Source of the DNA: Parasutterella secunda
Lineage (GTDB): Bacteria; Pseudomonadota; Gammaproteobacteria; Burkholderiales; Burkholderiaceae_F
Direction of reading: 5' to 3'
DNA: 64,000 nt
Assembly: GCF_016901835.1 (NCBI RefSeq)
Contig: NZ_JACJKX010000001.1
Coordinates: 217,998-281,997, forward strand
The notes under the pieces were generated by a model. It did not search any database, was not told the DNA's origin, and worked only from the letters and a program-made list of their open reading frames with translations. Position numbers and translations under genes: made by a program. Below are positions 51,954-61,210 of the stretch, one piece after another. Each line of letters opens with the position of its first letter. Position 1 is the stretch's first letter.

Positions 51954-52319
51954 TTAGATGACGGCGTTTACGCCGTGGGTGGAGTGGTCGGTTTGCGCAT
52001 CAGAAAACGCAACGGCACGACCCGATACCTGATGCGTTGGAGTCGTCACGGGGTTCGACATGATTAGTACTTTCCTCGTGACATTTCCCTTACAGAAGCA
52101 CGAAGACTCGGTGCAGAGTGTCGGTATCAGTTGGATCGTGGCGAAGATCCGAGAGTAGAACATAAACGTTGGGAAGTCGAAACAATCGAAAAACTCCACA
52201 AGCTTGAAACTCAAAAATCGGTATACCTCAAAGCCTTCCGTAATGTGGCGGTTGAGTGGTTTGGGTATCAGTGCTCAATCAACGCCTGGGCTAACAATAT
52301 GATGGTTTTCCCGATTTGA
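51954..52319 (+). pseudogene. Remnant of a second P4-type integrase
   Basis: The frame LDDGVYAVGGVVGLRIRKRN...YLMRWSRHGVRHD is followed by an in-frame TAG (52065) and then YFPRDISLTEARRLGAECRY...LDRGEDPRVEHKRWEVE, ending at a stop at 52319. This is the DUF4102 arm-binding domain plus the start of the core-binding domain; the catalytic domain is gone. It differs from the island integrase and points to an older element at the same tRNA hotspot. Confidence 0.8.
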
Positions 52320-52326
52320 ATACTCA

Positions 52327-52396
52327 ACTGTCAAGATTACTGTCCAACTGTAAAGTTAACTGTCTAACTATCAAGGTGAACTGTAAAGTTACTGTA
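52327..52396 (+). repeat. ACTGTC/ACTGTA direct-repeat array
   Basis: Seven half-sites ACTGTC, ACTGTC, ACTGTA, ACTGTC, ACTATC, ACTGTA and ACTGTA start at 52327, 52339, 52347, 52359, 52367, 52380 and 52391. Spacing alternates around 12 and 8 bp, a ~20-bp period. They are in the 400-bp gap before the AlbA-type regulator. The middle of the gap (52400-52600) shows no gene. Confidence 0.65.
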
Positions 52397-52641
52397 TAAC
52401 ATTTACAGCTAAAACTTTATCGCGTGTGTAATTGCGTTGGTAAGCCCGAGTTTTAATTGGTTCAGAGCGGTTTAACAAACGTTGAAAAAACGTTATCTAC
52501 GAGGTTTTGAAGTGTTTAGAAAGGTTGATTACAAACATTGATAACGGGGGAGGCCTTAAAAATGAGGGCTTTAGAGAGAGGAAGGCGTCAGATCATTTTT
52601 TATTAGTATACTGTATATTAGTTAACTAAAAATTGTATAAG

Positions 52642-52701
52642 TTAGACAGTTACTGTCTAAAATTGACAGTTCTTAGACAGTTGATTGTTGGTTTTGACAG
52701 T
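52642..52701. promoter_or_regulatory. GACAGT operator cluster at regulator promoter
   Basis: TTAGACAGT-T-ACTGTCTAA (52642-52660) is a perfect 19-bp palindrome. Further GACAGT half-sites start at 52665, 52676 and 52696 (20- and 11-bp phasing). They lie within 80 bp of the start codon at 52722, so the protein or another repressor probably binds here. Confidence 0.72.
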
Positions 52702-52721
52702 AACTCAAAAAGAGGCAACTC

Positions 52722-54197
52722 ATGATTGTTAATCAAGAAGTAATTGATGCGATTCGTTTAATGAGACGTATTGGTACCGACACTCAAAGGTGGGAGGTCA
52801 AGAAATCAGTTCAGGAGTTGCCGAAAAATCTTCCAGAAACTATTTCCGCCTTTTCCAATATGCACGGTGGGATGATCATTTTAGGACTTGAAGAGAACAA
52901 TAAATTCCGATCAGCAGTTGGATTTGATGCAGATAAGATTTATAAACAGTTGCAAACAATAGGAGATCGTTTTACCCCGGTTGTTCGAATGGAAATTGAA
53001 AAAGTTCCTTTCGAGGGGCAAACGATAGTCGTTGCACGTGTCAATGAATTGCCGAAAGATCGAAAACCATGTTTTATCACGGCTCGAGGATGTTATGAAG
53101 GATCTTTTATTCGTTCGGGCGGTGGGGATCGTCATTTAACGTCCTACGAAGTTGATCGATTATTGGAAGAACGGCATCAGCCTCAGCATGACATTGAGCC
53201 GGTTGAACAGGCAAGTCTGAATGATTTGGACCAAGATTCACTGAAAGCAATTGTTAAAAGAGCTAAAGAACTTTTTCCGAGAGTGTTCGGTAAGCTCGAT
53301 GATGAAGTCATTTTGATTCAGTTGGGAGTATGCACTCGAGTTGAAGGGCAACTTCATCCGACCTTGGCAGGATTGTTAGCAACAGGGGTATTCCCCCAAC
53401 AGTATTTCCCCCGGTTGGAGGTTGTTTTTACGGTCTATGCAGGAACGACTAAAGAAGGCAATTTAAAGACTGGGGAAAGATATGTAGACTCAAAGGAAAT
53501 AGTCGGTTCCATTCCCAATATGCTGATGGAAACGCTATCGTTGCTTCAGCAAAGAATGAATACAGGGGCAGTGATTCAAGGTGGTCTGAGAAAAGATATT
53601 CCAGATTATCCCCTGATTGCGGTCAGAGAGGCGGTTGCCAATGCTTTGCAGCATCGAGATTACTCTCAAGGCGGCCGAGGCTCACAGGTTCAAGTTAATT
53701 TGTATTCAGACCGTTTGGAAATTATTAATCCCGGAGGTTTATATGGCTCGACAACGGTGGAATCCTTAGGCAAGGAAGGGATATCTTCTACCAGGAATGA
53801 ATTTTTATCCAGACTCCTGACGTATACACCTTATGATGATGGGTATGTTGTTGAAAACAAAGGTACGGGATTTATGACCATTGAGTCTTCTTTGGCCTCA
53901 GCATTAATGCCTCCTCCAAAGGTTCTAAATTCTCTTACGTATTTCAAGTTGACCTTTGAAAAACGAAGAAAAACTGCTGAAGAAATCTCTGATCGATCTT
54001 GGAAGAATTTAGAGAGCGCGATTCTCTCTGAGCTTGAGAAACTCGGCAGTGTATCAACTAAAGAATTGATGACTATGTCAGGATATTCAAGACAGACAAT
54101 CATCAATCATGTCAATAGGATGGTTCAAACCGGTTTACTTGAACCAATTGAACCCAGAAATAGTCCTAAGCAACGTTATCGACTGGTTAGAAAATAG
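52722..54197 (+). CDS. AlbA/Schlafen-type ATP-binding transcriptional regulator
   Basis: A 491-residue protein with GAGG 9 nt before ATG 52722. N-terminal AlbA_2 (Schlafen-like) domain: ETQ-type start TDTQRWEVKKSVQELP, TISAFSNMHGGMIILGLEE and FIRSGGGDRHLTSYEVDRLL. Then an ATPase-like C-terminal HATPase_c_4 region: PLIAVREAVANALQHRDYS, RLEIINPGGLYG, NKGTGFMTI. Last 60 residues form a winged helix (LGSVSTKELMTMSGYSRQTIINHV). Flanked on both sides by ACTGTC/GACAGT sites, which it likely binds. The family's biochemical role is poorly defined. Confidence 0.87.
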   Translation: MIVNQEVIDAIRLMRRIGTDTQRWEVKKSVQELPKNLPETISAFSNMHGGMIILGLEENNKFRSAVGFDADKIYKQLQTIGDRFTPVVRMEIEKVPFEGQTIVVARVNELPKDRKPCFITARGCYEGSFIRSGGGDRHLTSYEVDRLLEERHQPQHDIEPVEQASLNDLDQDSLKAIVKRAKELFPRVFGKLDDEVILIQLGVCTRVEGQLHPTLAGLLATGVFPQQYFPRLEVVFTVYAGTTKEGNLKTGERYVDSKEIVGSIPNMLMETLSLLQQRMNTGAVIQGGLRKDIPDYPLIAVREAVANALQHRDYSQGGRGSQVQVNLYSDRLEIINPGGLYGSTTVESLGKEGISSTRNEFLSRLLTYTPYDDGYVVENKGTGFMTIESSLASALMPPPKVLNSLTYFKLTFEKRRKTAEEISDRSWKNLESAILSELEKLGSVSTKELMTMSGYSRQTIINHVNRMVQTGLLEPIEPRNSPKQRYRLVRK

Positions 54198-54221
54198 TCC
54201 AAGAAGGTTGGGTAAACAGTG

Positions 54222-54255
54222 GACAGTTAACTGTCAAGATCAGACAGTGACTGTC
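54222..54255. promoter_or_regulatory. Downstream GACAGT/ACTGTC palindromes
   Basis: GACAGTTAACTGTC (54222-54235) and GACAGTGACTGTC (54243-54255) are perfect palindromes, 21 bp apart, between the regulator stop (54197) and the bioB stop (54262). They repeat the operator motif found upstream of the regulator. Confidence 0.72.
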
Positions 54256-54261
54256 CAATAT

Positions 54262-55284
54262 TTATGGTTGGTGGTTAGTTGCAATTCTGTATCCGGCTTC
54301 TTGAACTAAAAATGTGTCTTGATCAATACTCGTGCCTTGTGTTGTCAGCATATCTCCGACAATTGCACTGTTAATGCCCGCATAAAGAGCAAGACGTGTA
54401 GTTTTTTCAGATAAGCGTCGTCTGCCGCCGGCAAATCTCAAATAAGCTTTAGGGTTGGCAAAACGAAATAGAGCAATGTTTCTTAAAATTTCCTCTTCCG
54501 AAATCCGCTCTATATGTTCAAGAGGTGTGCCGGGAATCGGCTCCAAAATATTAATCGGTATGGAAGGGACGTCTAAAGTTCTCAAGGTCAGTGCAAGCTC
54601 AGCCCTGGCTTTTCTGTCTTCTCCCATACCGATAATCCCGCCGGAACAAATTTCCAATCCTGCCCGACGGGCAGCCAAAAGACTTTTAACCTTGTCTTCG
54701 AAGTGATGAGAGGAACAAACCGAAGGAAAGTAGCTCGGTGCGGCCTCAAGGTTGCAATGGCAGCGGCAAACTCCTGCTCGGGCTAACAGCAAAAACTCTT
54801 CGTAAGTTAAAAGTCCGGCAGAAATACAGATTTCAACCGAAGTGTTTTGTTTTAATTTTTTTACGATTTCTGCTGTTTCCCGTACTTCTCTGGGCGAGAG
54901 TTTGCGACCGCTTGTCACCAACGAAAATCGGGTAACACCGGAAGCTTCTGCAGCTTTGGCGCACTTGATAATTTTCTCGGCATCGAGCAACGGATAGACT
55001 TCGCACTTCGTATTAAAGTGCCGGGACTGAGCGCACCAGCGGCAGTTTTCCGAGCATTTGCCGCTTTTTGCATTAACGATGGCACAAAAATTGAAAATGG
55101 GATTGGCAAGCGCCACCGTTACCTCGTGAGAAGCCTCTATTAATTCATCTAAAGGAGCCTGAGCGGCTTCGAGTAAATCATTAAGGGTGACAGGTTCATT
55201 GTTAAGGGCACGACTCTTGATTGAATTTAATATTTTTGTTGATGAGGACATAGCGGTAACTGAAGCAAATCGATAATTTCCCAT
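54262..55284 (-). CDS. bioB: Biotin synthase (radical SAM)
   Basis: A 340-residue protein with the radical-SAM motif CSENCRWC inside CAIVNAKSGKCSENCRWCAQ, then SLVTSGRKLSPREV, CRCHCNLEAAPSYFP (Fe2S2 Cys/Arg set), SGGIIGMGED, INILEPIPGTP and RFAGGRR. It inserts sulfur into dethiobiotin. The cluster block resembles Bacteroidota/Firmicutes BioB rather than the LLSIKTGGCPEDCxYCPQ form usual in Proteobacteria. ATG 55251 is an alternative start; neither has a clear ribosome site. No other bio genes are nearby. Confidence 0.92.
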   Translation of the reverse strand: MGNYRFASVTAMSSSTKILNSIKSRALNNEPVTLNDLLEAAQAPLDELIEASHEVTVALANPIFNFCAIVNAKSGKCSENCRWCAQSRHFNTKCEVYPLLDAEKIIKCAKAAEASGVTRFSLVTSGRKLSPREVRETAEIVKKLKQNTSVEICISAGLLTYEEFLLLARAGVCRCHCNLEAAPSYFPSVCSSHHFEDKVKSLLAARRAGLEICSGGIIGMGEDRKARAELALTLRTLDVPSIPINILEPIPGTPLEHIERISEEEILRNIALFRFANPKAYLRFAGGRRRLSEKTTRLALYAGINSAIVGDMLTTQGTSIDQDTFLVQEAGYRIATNHQP

Positions 55285-55299
55285 CTTATCAGAAGCAAG

Positions 55300-55331
55300 A
55301 AAAACGCCCCTGAATTCGAAAACCCAGGGGC
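55300..55331 (-). terminator. Terminator of USP gene 1
   Basis: GCCCCTG (55306-55312) with CAGGGGC (55325-55331), followed on the minus strand by a C-separated T run (CGTTTTTC). Confidence 0.85.
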
Positions 55332-55367
55332 AAATCTCATGTCGTTAAATACGAGTTTTTTCGTTTG

Positions 55368-56267
55368 TTATTTCTTTTCACCGGGGACGATGAAAATCGG
55401 CATTCTGCAGGTCGAAACCATGGCACGGGTTGAACTGCCGAATACAAGCTGACCGATGCGGCCTTTACCATGAGAGCCCATCACAACCATGTTGAGGTTT
55501 TCACCTGCGTAGTGAGTCAGCGTAGTTTGCAGTGAACCGCGAAGTTCAACCGCTTTAGCTTCTAGACCGGCGGCTTTTAACTGTGCCAAGGGCGACTCGA
55601 TGGCAGCCAGGTATTCTTCTTTTTCATACTTAGGCAGAAGCTTATCGAGCTCTTTGATGCCCTTATCGAGTAATTCCAGAGGAACGGTCTCTTCATCGGC
55701 GTGAACGTAAATCACTTCAAAGGAGGCGTTCTTGCCGAAAAGCTCTTTGTTTTCAACAACAAATTTTGTGCAAAGATCGCCGAACCCGGAGCCGTCAACA
55801 GCAATGCCGATGGTGAGATTTTCATCGCGCGGCGTGTAGTGTTCACGGCAAACCAAAACCGGGCAAGAGGCTTGGGCAATAGCTCCCAAAGAGACCGAGC
55901 CCAAATAGAGGTTCTTCAGAGCACTTAAACCACGAGCACCCATCACGATCAGATCAGCACCGATTTCACGGGCATAATCGGCAATGACTTTTGCGGGATG
56001 ACCGATTTTGCTGGTTTTGATGACATTTTCAGGCAAAGTGGCAATGTCTTCTGCCATGTCGTCAAACACTTTCTTGATTTTGTCGTCGTAGTACCAGGTC
56101 TGAACGTCAAAGTCGCCTTCTTCGGTCGGATGTTCAATATAAGTTTTTTGAACATAGAGCAACTCAATCTGAGGCTTTTGAGTTTCGAGCCAAGTCTTTC
56201 TGCTCGTCACAAATCGAATCGCTTCGCGACAGTCTGCACCACCGTCAATAGGAATTAATACACGCAT
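55368..56267 (-). CDS. Tandem-domain universal stress protein
   Basis: Two Usp domains in 299 residues. Domain 1: MRVLIPIDGGADCREAIRFV ... ADLIVMGARGLSALKNLYLGSVSLGAIAQASCPVLV. Domain 2: LTIGIAVDGSGFGD ... LNMVVMGSHGKGRIGQLVFGSSTRAMVSTCRMPIFIVP. Both keep the G2xG9xG(S/T) ATP-binding motif. Such proteins respond to growth arrest or stress; no specific target can be read. It is related to the next gene upstream on the same strand but separated by a terminator and 200 bp. Confidence 0.92.
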   Translation of the reverse strand: MRVLIPIDGGADCREAIRFVTSRKTWLETQKPQIELLYVQKTYIEHPTEEGDFDVQTWYYDDKIKKVFDDMAEDIATLPENVIKTSKIGHPAKVIADYAREIGADLIVMGARGLSALKNLYLGSVSLGAIAQASCPVLVCREHYTPRDENLTIGIAVDGSGFGDLCTKFVVENKELFGKNASFEVIYVHADEETVPLELLDKGIKELDKLLPKYEKEEYLAAIESPLAQLKAAGLEAKAVELRGSLQTTLTHYAGENLNMVVMGSHGKGRIGQLVFGSSTRAMVSTCRMPIFIVPGEKK

Positions 56268-56408
56268 AAAACACTCCCTTTTGTCGTCAATAAACCCTTA
56301 TAACTCAATAACTTATAAATATTATTGAGTAATCTTTCTTACAATTTCAGTGTACGCCTATCTAGTAAAAACGATTAAGGGTTTTTACCAATCTTTGACA
56401 AAAGGCAA

Positions 56409-56441
56409 AAAAATCCCGGACGGGATTTAATCCCCTCCGGG
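56409..56441 (-). terminator. Terminator of USP gene 2
   Basis: CCCGGA (56415-56420) pairs with TCCGGG (56436-56441) and internal GGGAT (56422-56426) pairs with ATCCC (56430-56434); seven T (complement of 56408-56413 region) follow on the minus strand. Confidence 0.85.
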
Positions 56442-56469
56442 AGGCATTCAATATCGGAAAAAAGTTTGA

Positions 56470-57363
56470 TTATTCGACGTTCGGAACAACCAAAATCGGC
56501 AGATTAGTGGCAGCGATCATTGCGCGCGTGGAACTGCCGAATACAAGTGAGCGAAGAGCGCCCTTACCGTGAGTTCCCATTACCATAACGTCGAGGTGCT
56601 CATCGGCATACTTCGGAAGTACATCTTCAGGATTGCCGATTAACTTGACGGCTTTGACCGGAACGCCTGCGATATCGAATTTTTCAACAGGGATCTTCAC
56701 AGAAGCGTCAAATTCCAGCCCTTGAATTTCTTCCCACGTCATCTGCGGCGGAATCGGTCCTTCATTGACGAAATCCGGAGCGTAGGGCGGATCATCGGGC
56801 ACGACGTTGATGATTTCAAAGGTGGCGTCCTTGCCGAAAAATTCACGATGGGCAATTAAGTAATCGGCGCACTTGGGACCGAACGGGGAATCGTCAACCG
56901 ACAAACCGATGTGAAGGCCTGAGGGTTTGACTTCCGTCGTTTGACGGAAGACGAGGACCGGGCACTTGGAGGAGGCAATGGTCGATAACGATACCGAACC
57001 CAGGTAGAGGTTTTGCATAGCGCTTAAGCCTCTTGCGCCCATCACGATCAAATCTGCCTTTTGCTCATTGGCATACTCAGGGATGATGTGCGCAGGATGA
57101 CCCGTGAGTGAAGTCTTTTTAACCGGGATAGTGAAGGCTTCAATTTCGGGGGCAAGAGTGGCCCAGAGCTTTTGAGCGTTCACTTCATAGAAAAACTTCA
57201 GATTGATTTCACCGCGCTCGCTTGAAGAATCAATGACCGGTTTTTGAACATAAACCAATTCCACTTCGGGTTTGTCTTGTTGCAACCACTCTTTTTTCGA
57301 GGCAATAAAACGAATCGCTTCACGGCAATCTTTGCCGCCGTCAACAGGAATGATCACACGCAT
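56470..57363 (-). CDS. Tandem-domain universal stress protein
   Basis: A 297-residue protein: MRVIIPVDGGKDCREAIRFI, ADLIVMGARGLSAMQNLYLGS (domain 1), then LHIGLSVDDSPFG and LDVMVMGTHGKGALRSLVFGSSTRAMI (domain 2). Both domains have the ATP-binding glycine motif. It shares the architecture and many residues with the 55368-56267 protein, pointing to duplication. It diverges from pheS. Confidence 0.92.
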   Translation of the reverse strand: MRVIIPVDGGKDCREAIRFIASKKEWLQQDKPEVELVYVQKPVIDSSSERGEINLKFFYEVNAQKLWATLAPEIEAFTIPVKKTSLTGHPAHIIPEYANEQKADLIVMGARGLSAMQNLYLGSVSLSTIASSKCPVLVFRQTTEVKPSGLHIGLSVDDSPFGPKCADYLIAHREFFGKDATFEIINVVPDDPPYAPDFVNEGPIPPQMTWEEIQGLEFDASVKIPVEKFDIAGVPVKAVKLIGNPEDVLPKYADEHLDVMVMGTHGKGALRSLVFGSSTRAMIAATNLPILVVPNVE

Positions 57364-57564
57364 AAATCAGATCTCCATGTTATGTTTGATAATCGAGAGA
57401 GAATGCAAAAAATTCTTAAAATTCAACATGTTGTGAAGACGGAACTTTTGCCTCTTTTCTTACTTCCAGTGTACTCTCATATCGAGCTGTCCGAGCAATT
57501 TTTTTGCCTTCCTCTTTGATCGGAAAAAGGGAAGGAAATTAAGGAAAAAGCCTTGAAAATCAGG

Positions 57565-57593
57565 CTGAAAAGCGAAATTGTTCGGACTATAAT
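57565..57593 (+). promoter_or_regulatory. pheS promoter
   Basis: CTGAAA (57565-57570), 17-bp spacer, consensus TATAAT (57588-57593), about 36 bp before the start codon. No phenylalanine-rich leader peptide was recognised. Confidence 0.55.
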
Positions 57594-57628
57594 TAAAACT
57601 TTCTTTGACTTATGACAAGCGAATGATT

Positions 57629-58648
57629 ATGCAAGATTTGTCCCAGATCATCGCCCAAGCTCAGAGCGCTTTTGCCGAGGCTCAGACGCCCGCCGCTCTG
57701 GAAGACGCGAAGGCTAAATTTTTAGGAAAAACCGGTTCCATTACGGTTTTGATGAAAGGTCTCTCCAAACTCACGCCCCAAGAAAAGCGTGAAATGGGAC
57801 AAGCCTTAGGCGGTGCCAAGCGTGCCATCGAGCAAGCGCTTGAAGCCCGCCGTGAAGAGTTGGCCAACGAAAAATTGGCAGCCCGCCTGGCTGCTGAAGC
57901 GCTTGATGTGACGTTGCCCGGTCGGAAGTACCCGCAAGGCGGTGTTCACCCGGTGGTGATGACGCAGATGCGCATTGAGGAAATTTTCCGCTCCATCGGT
58001 TTTGATGTAGCTGACGGCCCCGAAATTGAAACGGACTGGTACTCGTTTACCGCTTTGAATAATCCTCCCAACCACCCGGCTCGTTCCATGCAGGATACGT
58101 TCTACGTGGATATGAAGGACGAAACGGGCAAGCTTTTGCCCCTGCGCCCGCACACTTCTCCCATGCAGGTTCGTTATGCCCGTACGCACACGCCTCCTAT
58201 CAAGGTGCTCGCTCCGGGTCGAACCTATCGTGTAGACAGTGACGCCACTCACTCGCCGATGTTCCACCAGGTCGAAGGCTTGTGGATTGACACCGACGTG
58301 AGCTTTTCTGACTTAAAGGGCGTTTATACGGATTTCTTGCGTCAATTCTTTGAAACCGATGAACTGAAGGTTCGTTTCCGTCCGAGCTACTTCCCGTTTA
58401 CCGAACCCTCTGTCGAAGTCGACATGATGTTTACGAGCGGGCCGAAGAAAGGTCGCTGGTTGGAAATTTCCGGTGCCGGCGAAGTGCACCCCAATGTGGT
58501 TCGCAATTACGGCCTTGATCCCGAACGCTATATCGGATTTGCTTTCGGTTCTGGCCTGGAGCGCTTGACGATGCTGCGTTACGGTATTGACGATCTGCGT
58601 CTTTTCTTTGAAGGCGACTTGCGCTTTTTGAAGCAATTTAATCGTTAA
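57629..58648 (+). CDS. pheS: Phenylalanyl-tRNA synthetase alpha subunit
   Basis: ATG 57629 ([17 protein letters not shown]) or the ATG two codons before it; the extension to a TTG at 57605 is unlikely. About 339 residues. It has the coiled-coil N-terminus ([13 protein letters not shown]) and class II motifs [30 protein letters not shown] and [20 protein letters not shown]. It forms the alpha2beta2 enzyme with PheT, encoded 30 bp downstream. Confidence 0.96.
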   Translation: MQDLSQIIAQAQSAFAEAQTPAALEDAKAKFLGKTGSITVLMKGLSKLTPQEKREMGQALGGAKRAIEQALEARREELANEKLAARLAAEALDVTLPGRKYPQGGVHPVVMTQMRIEEIFRSIGFDVADGPEIETDWYSFTALNNPPNHPARSMQDTFYVDMKDETGKLLPLRPHTSPMQVRYARTHTPPIKVLAPGRTYRVDSDATHSPMFHQVEGLWIDTDVSFSDLKGVYTDFLRQFFETDELKVRFRPSYFPFTEPSVEVDMMFTSGPKKGRWLEISGAGEVHPNVVRNYGLDPERYIGFAFGSGLERLTMLRYGIDDLRLFFEGDLRFLKQFNR

Positions 58649-58678
58649 TGGCTCAACAATTTTTAAAGAGAAAACAAG

Positions 58679-61099
58679 ATGTTATTTTCCGAAAGCTGGT
58701 TACGTTCCTACATTAATCCGGATCTGACGACGGAAGAGTTGTGTGAAGCCATGACGATGGCGGGGCTTGAAGTCGAAGAGGTCAGTTCTGTGGCCCCGGC
58801 CTTCAGCGGCGTGGTGGTTGCTCGAGTCCTCTCGGTCAGAGATCATGAAAATTCCGATCACCTGCATATCTGTCAAGTGGATGTGGGCGAGGGCGGCGAG
58901 CCCTTACAGATTGTCTGCGGCGCTCCCAATGTGCGCGAGGGCATTTTGGTGCCGTGCGCCAAGATCGGTGCAGTGTTACCGGGTAACTTCACAATCAAAA
59001 AGGCAAAGATGCGCGGAGAAATCTCCATGGGCATGCTTTGCTCGGCTCGCGAATTGGGTATTACCGAAGATCACACCGGTCTTTGGATTTTGCCCGATAA
59101 CTTGACAGTGGGTGAAGATATCCGCACGGCCTGCCACTTGGACGATAAAAAGATTGAAATCAAGCTCACCCCGAATCGTGGCGATGCTTTGTCCTTAATC
59201 GGTGTGGCGCGCGATCTGCATGCCATTACCGGTGCGGCGTTGACGTTGCCTGAAATGCCTGAAGTGCCCGCCAATTCCGATACAAAGATCGACATTAAGA
59301 TTGAAGCACCGGATTTGTGCGGCCGCTACACGACGAGACGCATTGATAACCTCAATATCCATGCTCCGACACCGCAATGGATGAAGGATCGTTTGGAACG
59401 TAGCGGTCAAAGAAGTATTTCTGCACTCGTGGATATTTCCAATTACGTGATGTTGGAAACGGGTATTCCGACGCACTTTAGTGATGCCAAGAAGATTGCG
59501 GGCGGCTGCTACACAGTCCGTTGGGGTAAAGAAGGAGAAAAGATTGAACTCTTAAATGGTCAGACCGTGGACGTGGACCCGGGGTTCGGTGTCATTTGTG
59601 ATGCGAACGGTCCCAAGGTGCTCGCAGGCATCATGGGCGGCGAAGATACGAAGGTCACCGATGAGACGACCTGCATTTCGATTGAGTCGGCTTTCTGGCA
59701 TCAAAAAGCCATTCAGGGCCGCTGCCGCCGTCTGAATTTCTCGACCGATGCGGCCTATCGCTATGAACGCGGTGTGGATTTCGGCCAAACCGAACGGGTT
59801 TTGCAGTACATCACGCGTTTGGTCACGGAAATTTGTGGCACGGACACCACGGCTATCGGTCCGGTGATTGATGCGGTAACAGTGTTGCCTGAACGCCATG
59901 AAGTCACCATGCGTGCCGATCGTGCCCGCAAGGTCATCGGCATGGATATTGACACCGCCACTATGGCTGAGTGCTTTAAGCGTCTTGGCTTTGAATTCAC
60001 GCTTGCCGATGAAGTCTTCCATGTCAAAGCGCCGACTTACCGTTTTGATATTGAAATCGAAGAAGATTTGATTGAAGAAGTGGCCCGTTTGGTGGGCTAT
60101 GAAAAGTTGCCCGATGTGCCGCCCAAGGCCCGTGCTTATATGCACACGCGCCCTGAAGGCATGCGAAGCGTGCACAGCCTTCGTATGAAGTTGGCTGATT
60201 TGGGTTATCAGGAACTCATTAACTTCAGCTTCGTTCCCCGTGAATGGGAAAAGGATTTTGCCGGTAACGACCATCCGATCGAATTACTCAATCCGATTGC
60301 GAGCCAACTGTCCGTGATGCGTACGCAGATGATCGGCGGCTTGGTGGATATCCTGAAATACAACCTCAACCGTAAGGTCACGAGCGCGAAGCTTTTCGAA
60401 GTGGGCCGTATTTTCCGCCGTGATGATTCGGTTCAAACAACTGAGCATTCCGTCAAGGGTGTTGATCAACCGGTCCGTATCGCAGGTCTTCTTTACGGCG
60501 ACGCGATGGGTGAACAATGGGCAGTGCCCGCTCGTTTAGTGGACTTCTTTGACGGTAAGGGTGATGTGGAACGCTTGCTCGCACCGTTAAATGCGACGTT
60601 TGTGGCTAAGACCTTCCCGGCTTTACATCCGGGTCGCAGCGCTGCCATCCTGTTGAATGGTAAGGAAATCGGCTTTGTAGGCGAGTTGCACCCCAAACTT
60701 CAACAAACGTACGGTTTGCCTCACGCGCCCATCGTGTTTGAAGTGGATGTGGCTTCGATTCTTCCGAAGAGCGTGCCGTGGCATACGCCTGTGAGTAAGT
60801 TCCAACCCGTGATGCGTGACGTCAGTGTTGTGGTGCCGCACGGGGTCACGTTTGAAGCGTTGCAGCTGGCTGTTACGAAGGCCGCTCAGACCGACAAGCG
60901 TTTGACCGGTTTTGTCTCCCTTGATCTCTTTGACCTTTATCACAAGAAGGCCGAAGACGGGAAACCTGCCGAAACCAGTATGGCCTTCCGCCTGACGGTT
61001 CAGCCTGAAGATGAAAACTATTCGGGCGAAGAGGCCGAAGGGGCTCTGCAGGCAGTTGTCGACGCTTTGGCTTCGCAAGGCGCCGTGCTGCGTCAGTAA
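58679..61099 (+). CDS. pheT: Phenylalanyl-tRNA synthetase beta subunit
   Basis: An 806-residue protein: EMAP-like tRNA-binding domain (VARVLSVRDHENSDHLHICQ, QIVCGAPNVREG), B3/4 and B5 domains (DAAYRYERGVDFG, IEEDLIEEVARLVGYEKLP), catalytic-like core (LINFSFVPREWE, LLNPIASQLSVMRTQ), and the C-terminal anticodon-binding FDX-ACB domain (FQPVMRDVSVVVP). Full length. Large antisense frames here are shadows. Confidence 0.96.
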   Translation: MLFSESWLRSYINPDLTTEELCEAMTMAGLEVEEVSSVAPAFSGVVVARVLSVRDHENSDHLHICQVDVGEGGEPLQIVCGAPNVREGILVPCAKIGAVLPGNFTIKKAKMRGEISMGMLCSARELGITEDHTGLWILPDNLTVGEDIRTACHLDDKKIEIKLTPNRGDALSLIGVARDLHAITGAALTLPEMPEVPANSDTKIDIKIEAPDLCGRYTTRRIDNLNIHAPTPQWMKDRLERSGQRSISALVDISNYVMLETGIPTHFSDAKKIAGGCYTVRWGKEGEKIELLNGQTVDVDPGFGVICDANGPKVLAGIMGGEDTKVTDETTCISIESAFWHQKAIQGRCRRLNFSTDAAYRYERGVDFGQTERVLQYITRLVTEICGTDTTAIGPVIDAVTVLPERHEVTMRADRARKVIGMDIDTATMAECFKRLGFEFTLADEVFHVKAPTYRFDIEIEEDLIEEVARLVGYEKLPDVPPKARAYMHTRPEGMRSVHSLRMKLADLGYQELINFSFVPREWEKDFAGNDHPIELLNPIASQLSVMRTQMIGGLVDILKYNLNRKVTSAKLFEVGRIFRRDDSVQTTEHSVKGVDQPVRIAGLLYGDAMGEQWAVPARLVDFFDGKGDVERLLAPLNATFVAKTFPALHPGRSAAILLNGKEIGFVGELHPKLQQTYGLPHAPIVFEVDVASILPKSVPWHTPVSKFQPVMRDVSVVVPHGVTFEALQLAVTKAAQTDKRLTGFVSLDLFDLYHKKAEDGKPAETSMAFRLTVQPEDENYSGEEAEGALQAVVDALASQGAVLRQ

Positions 61100-61103
61100 G
61101 TCT

Positions 61104-61153
61104 TGAGTTTAAAACTCAGAATTCGGGGCCTTTTTGGTAACAAAGAGGCCCCG
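61104..61153 (+). other. Two stem-loops between pheT and ihfA
   Basis: TGAGTTT/AAACTCA (61104-61118) and CGGGGCCT (61124-61131) with AGGCCCCG (61146-61153). Neither has a T tract after it on the plus strand, though the second has TTTTT inside its loop. Possible partial terminator or processing site ahead of the ihfA promoter. Confidence 0.5.
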
Positions 61154-61210
61154 ATCAGTTTAAAAAGTAAAAAAATAGCTGAAAAATCAAAGGAAAATCA
61201 TTTCTTTGGT

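Noticed and set aside
51655..51954. Overlapping minus-strand frames of 62-121 codons near attR
   Set aside because: Their translations come from the GGTGACCA repeats (recurring VT/SP motifs) and lack any domain or ribosome site.
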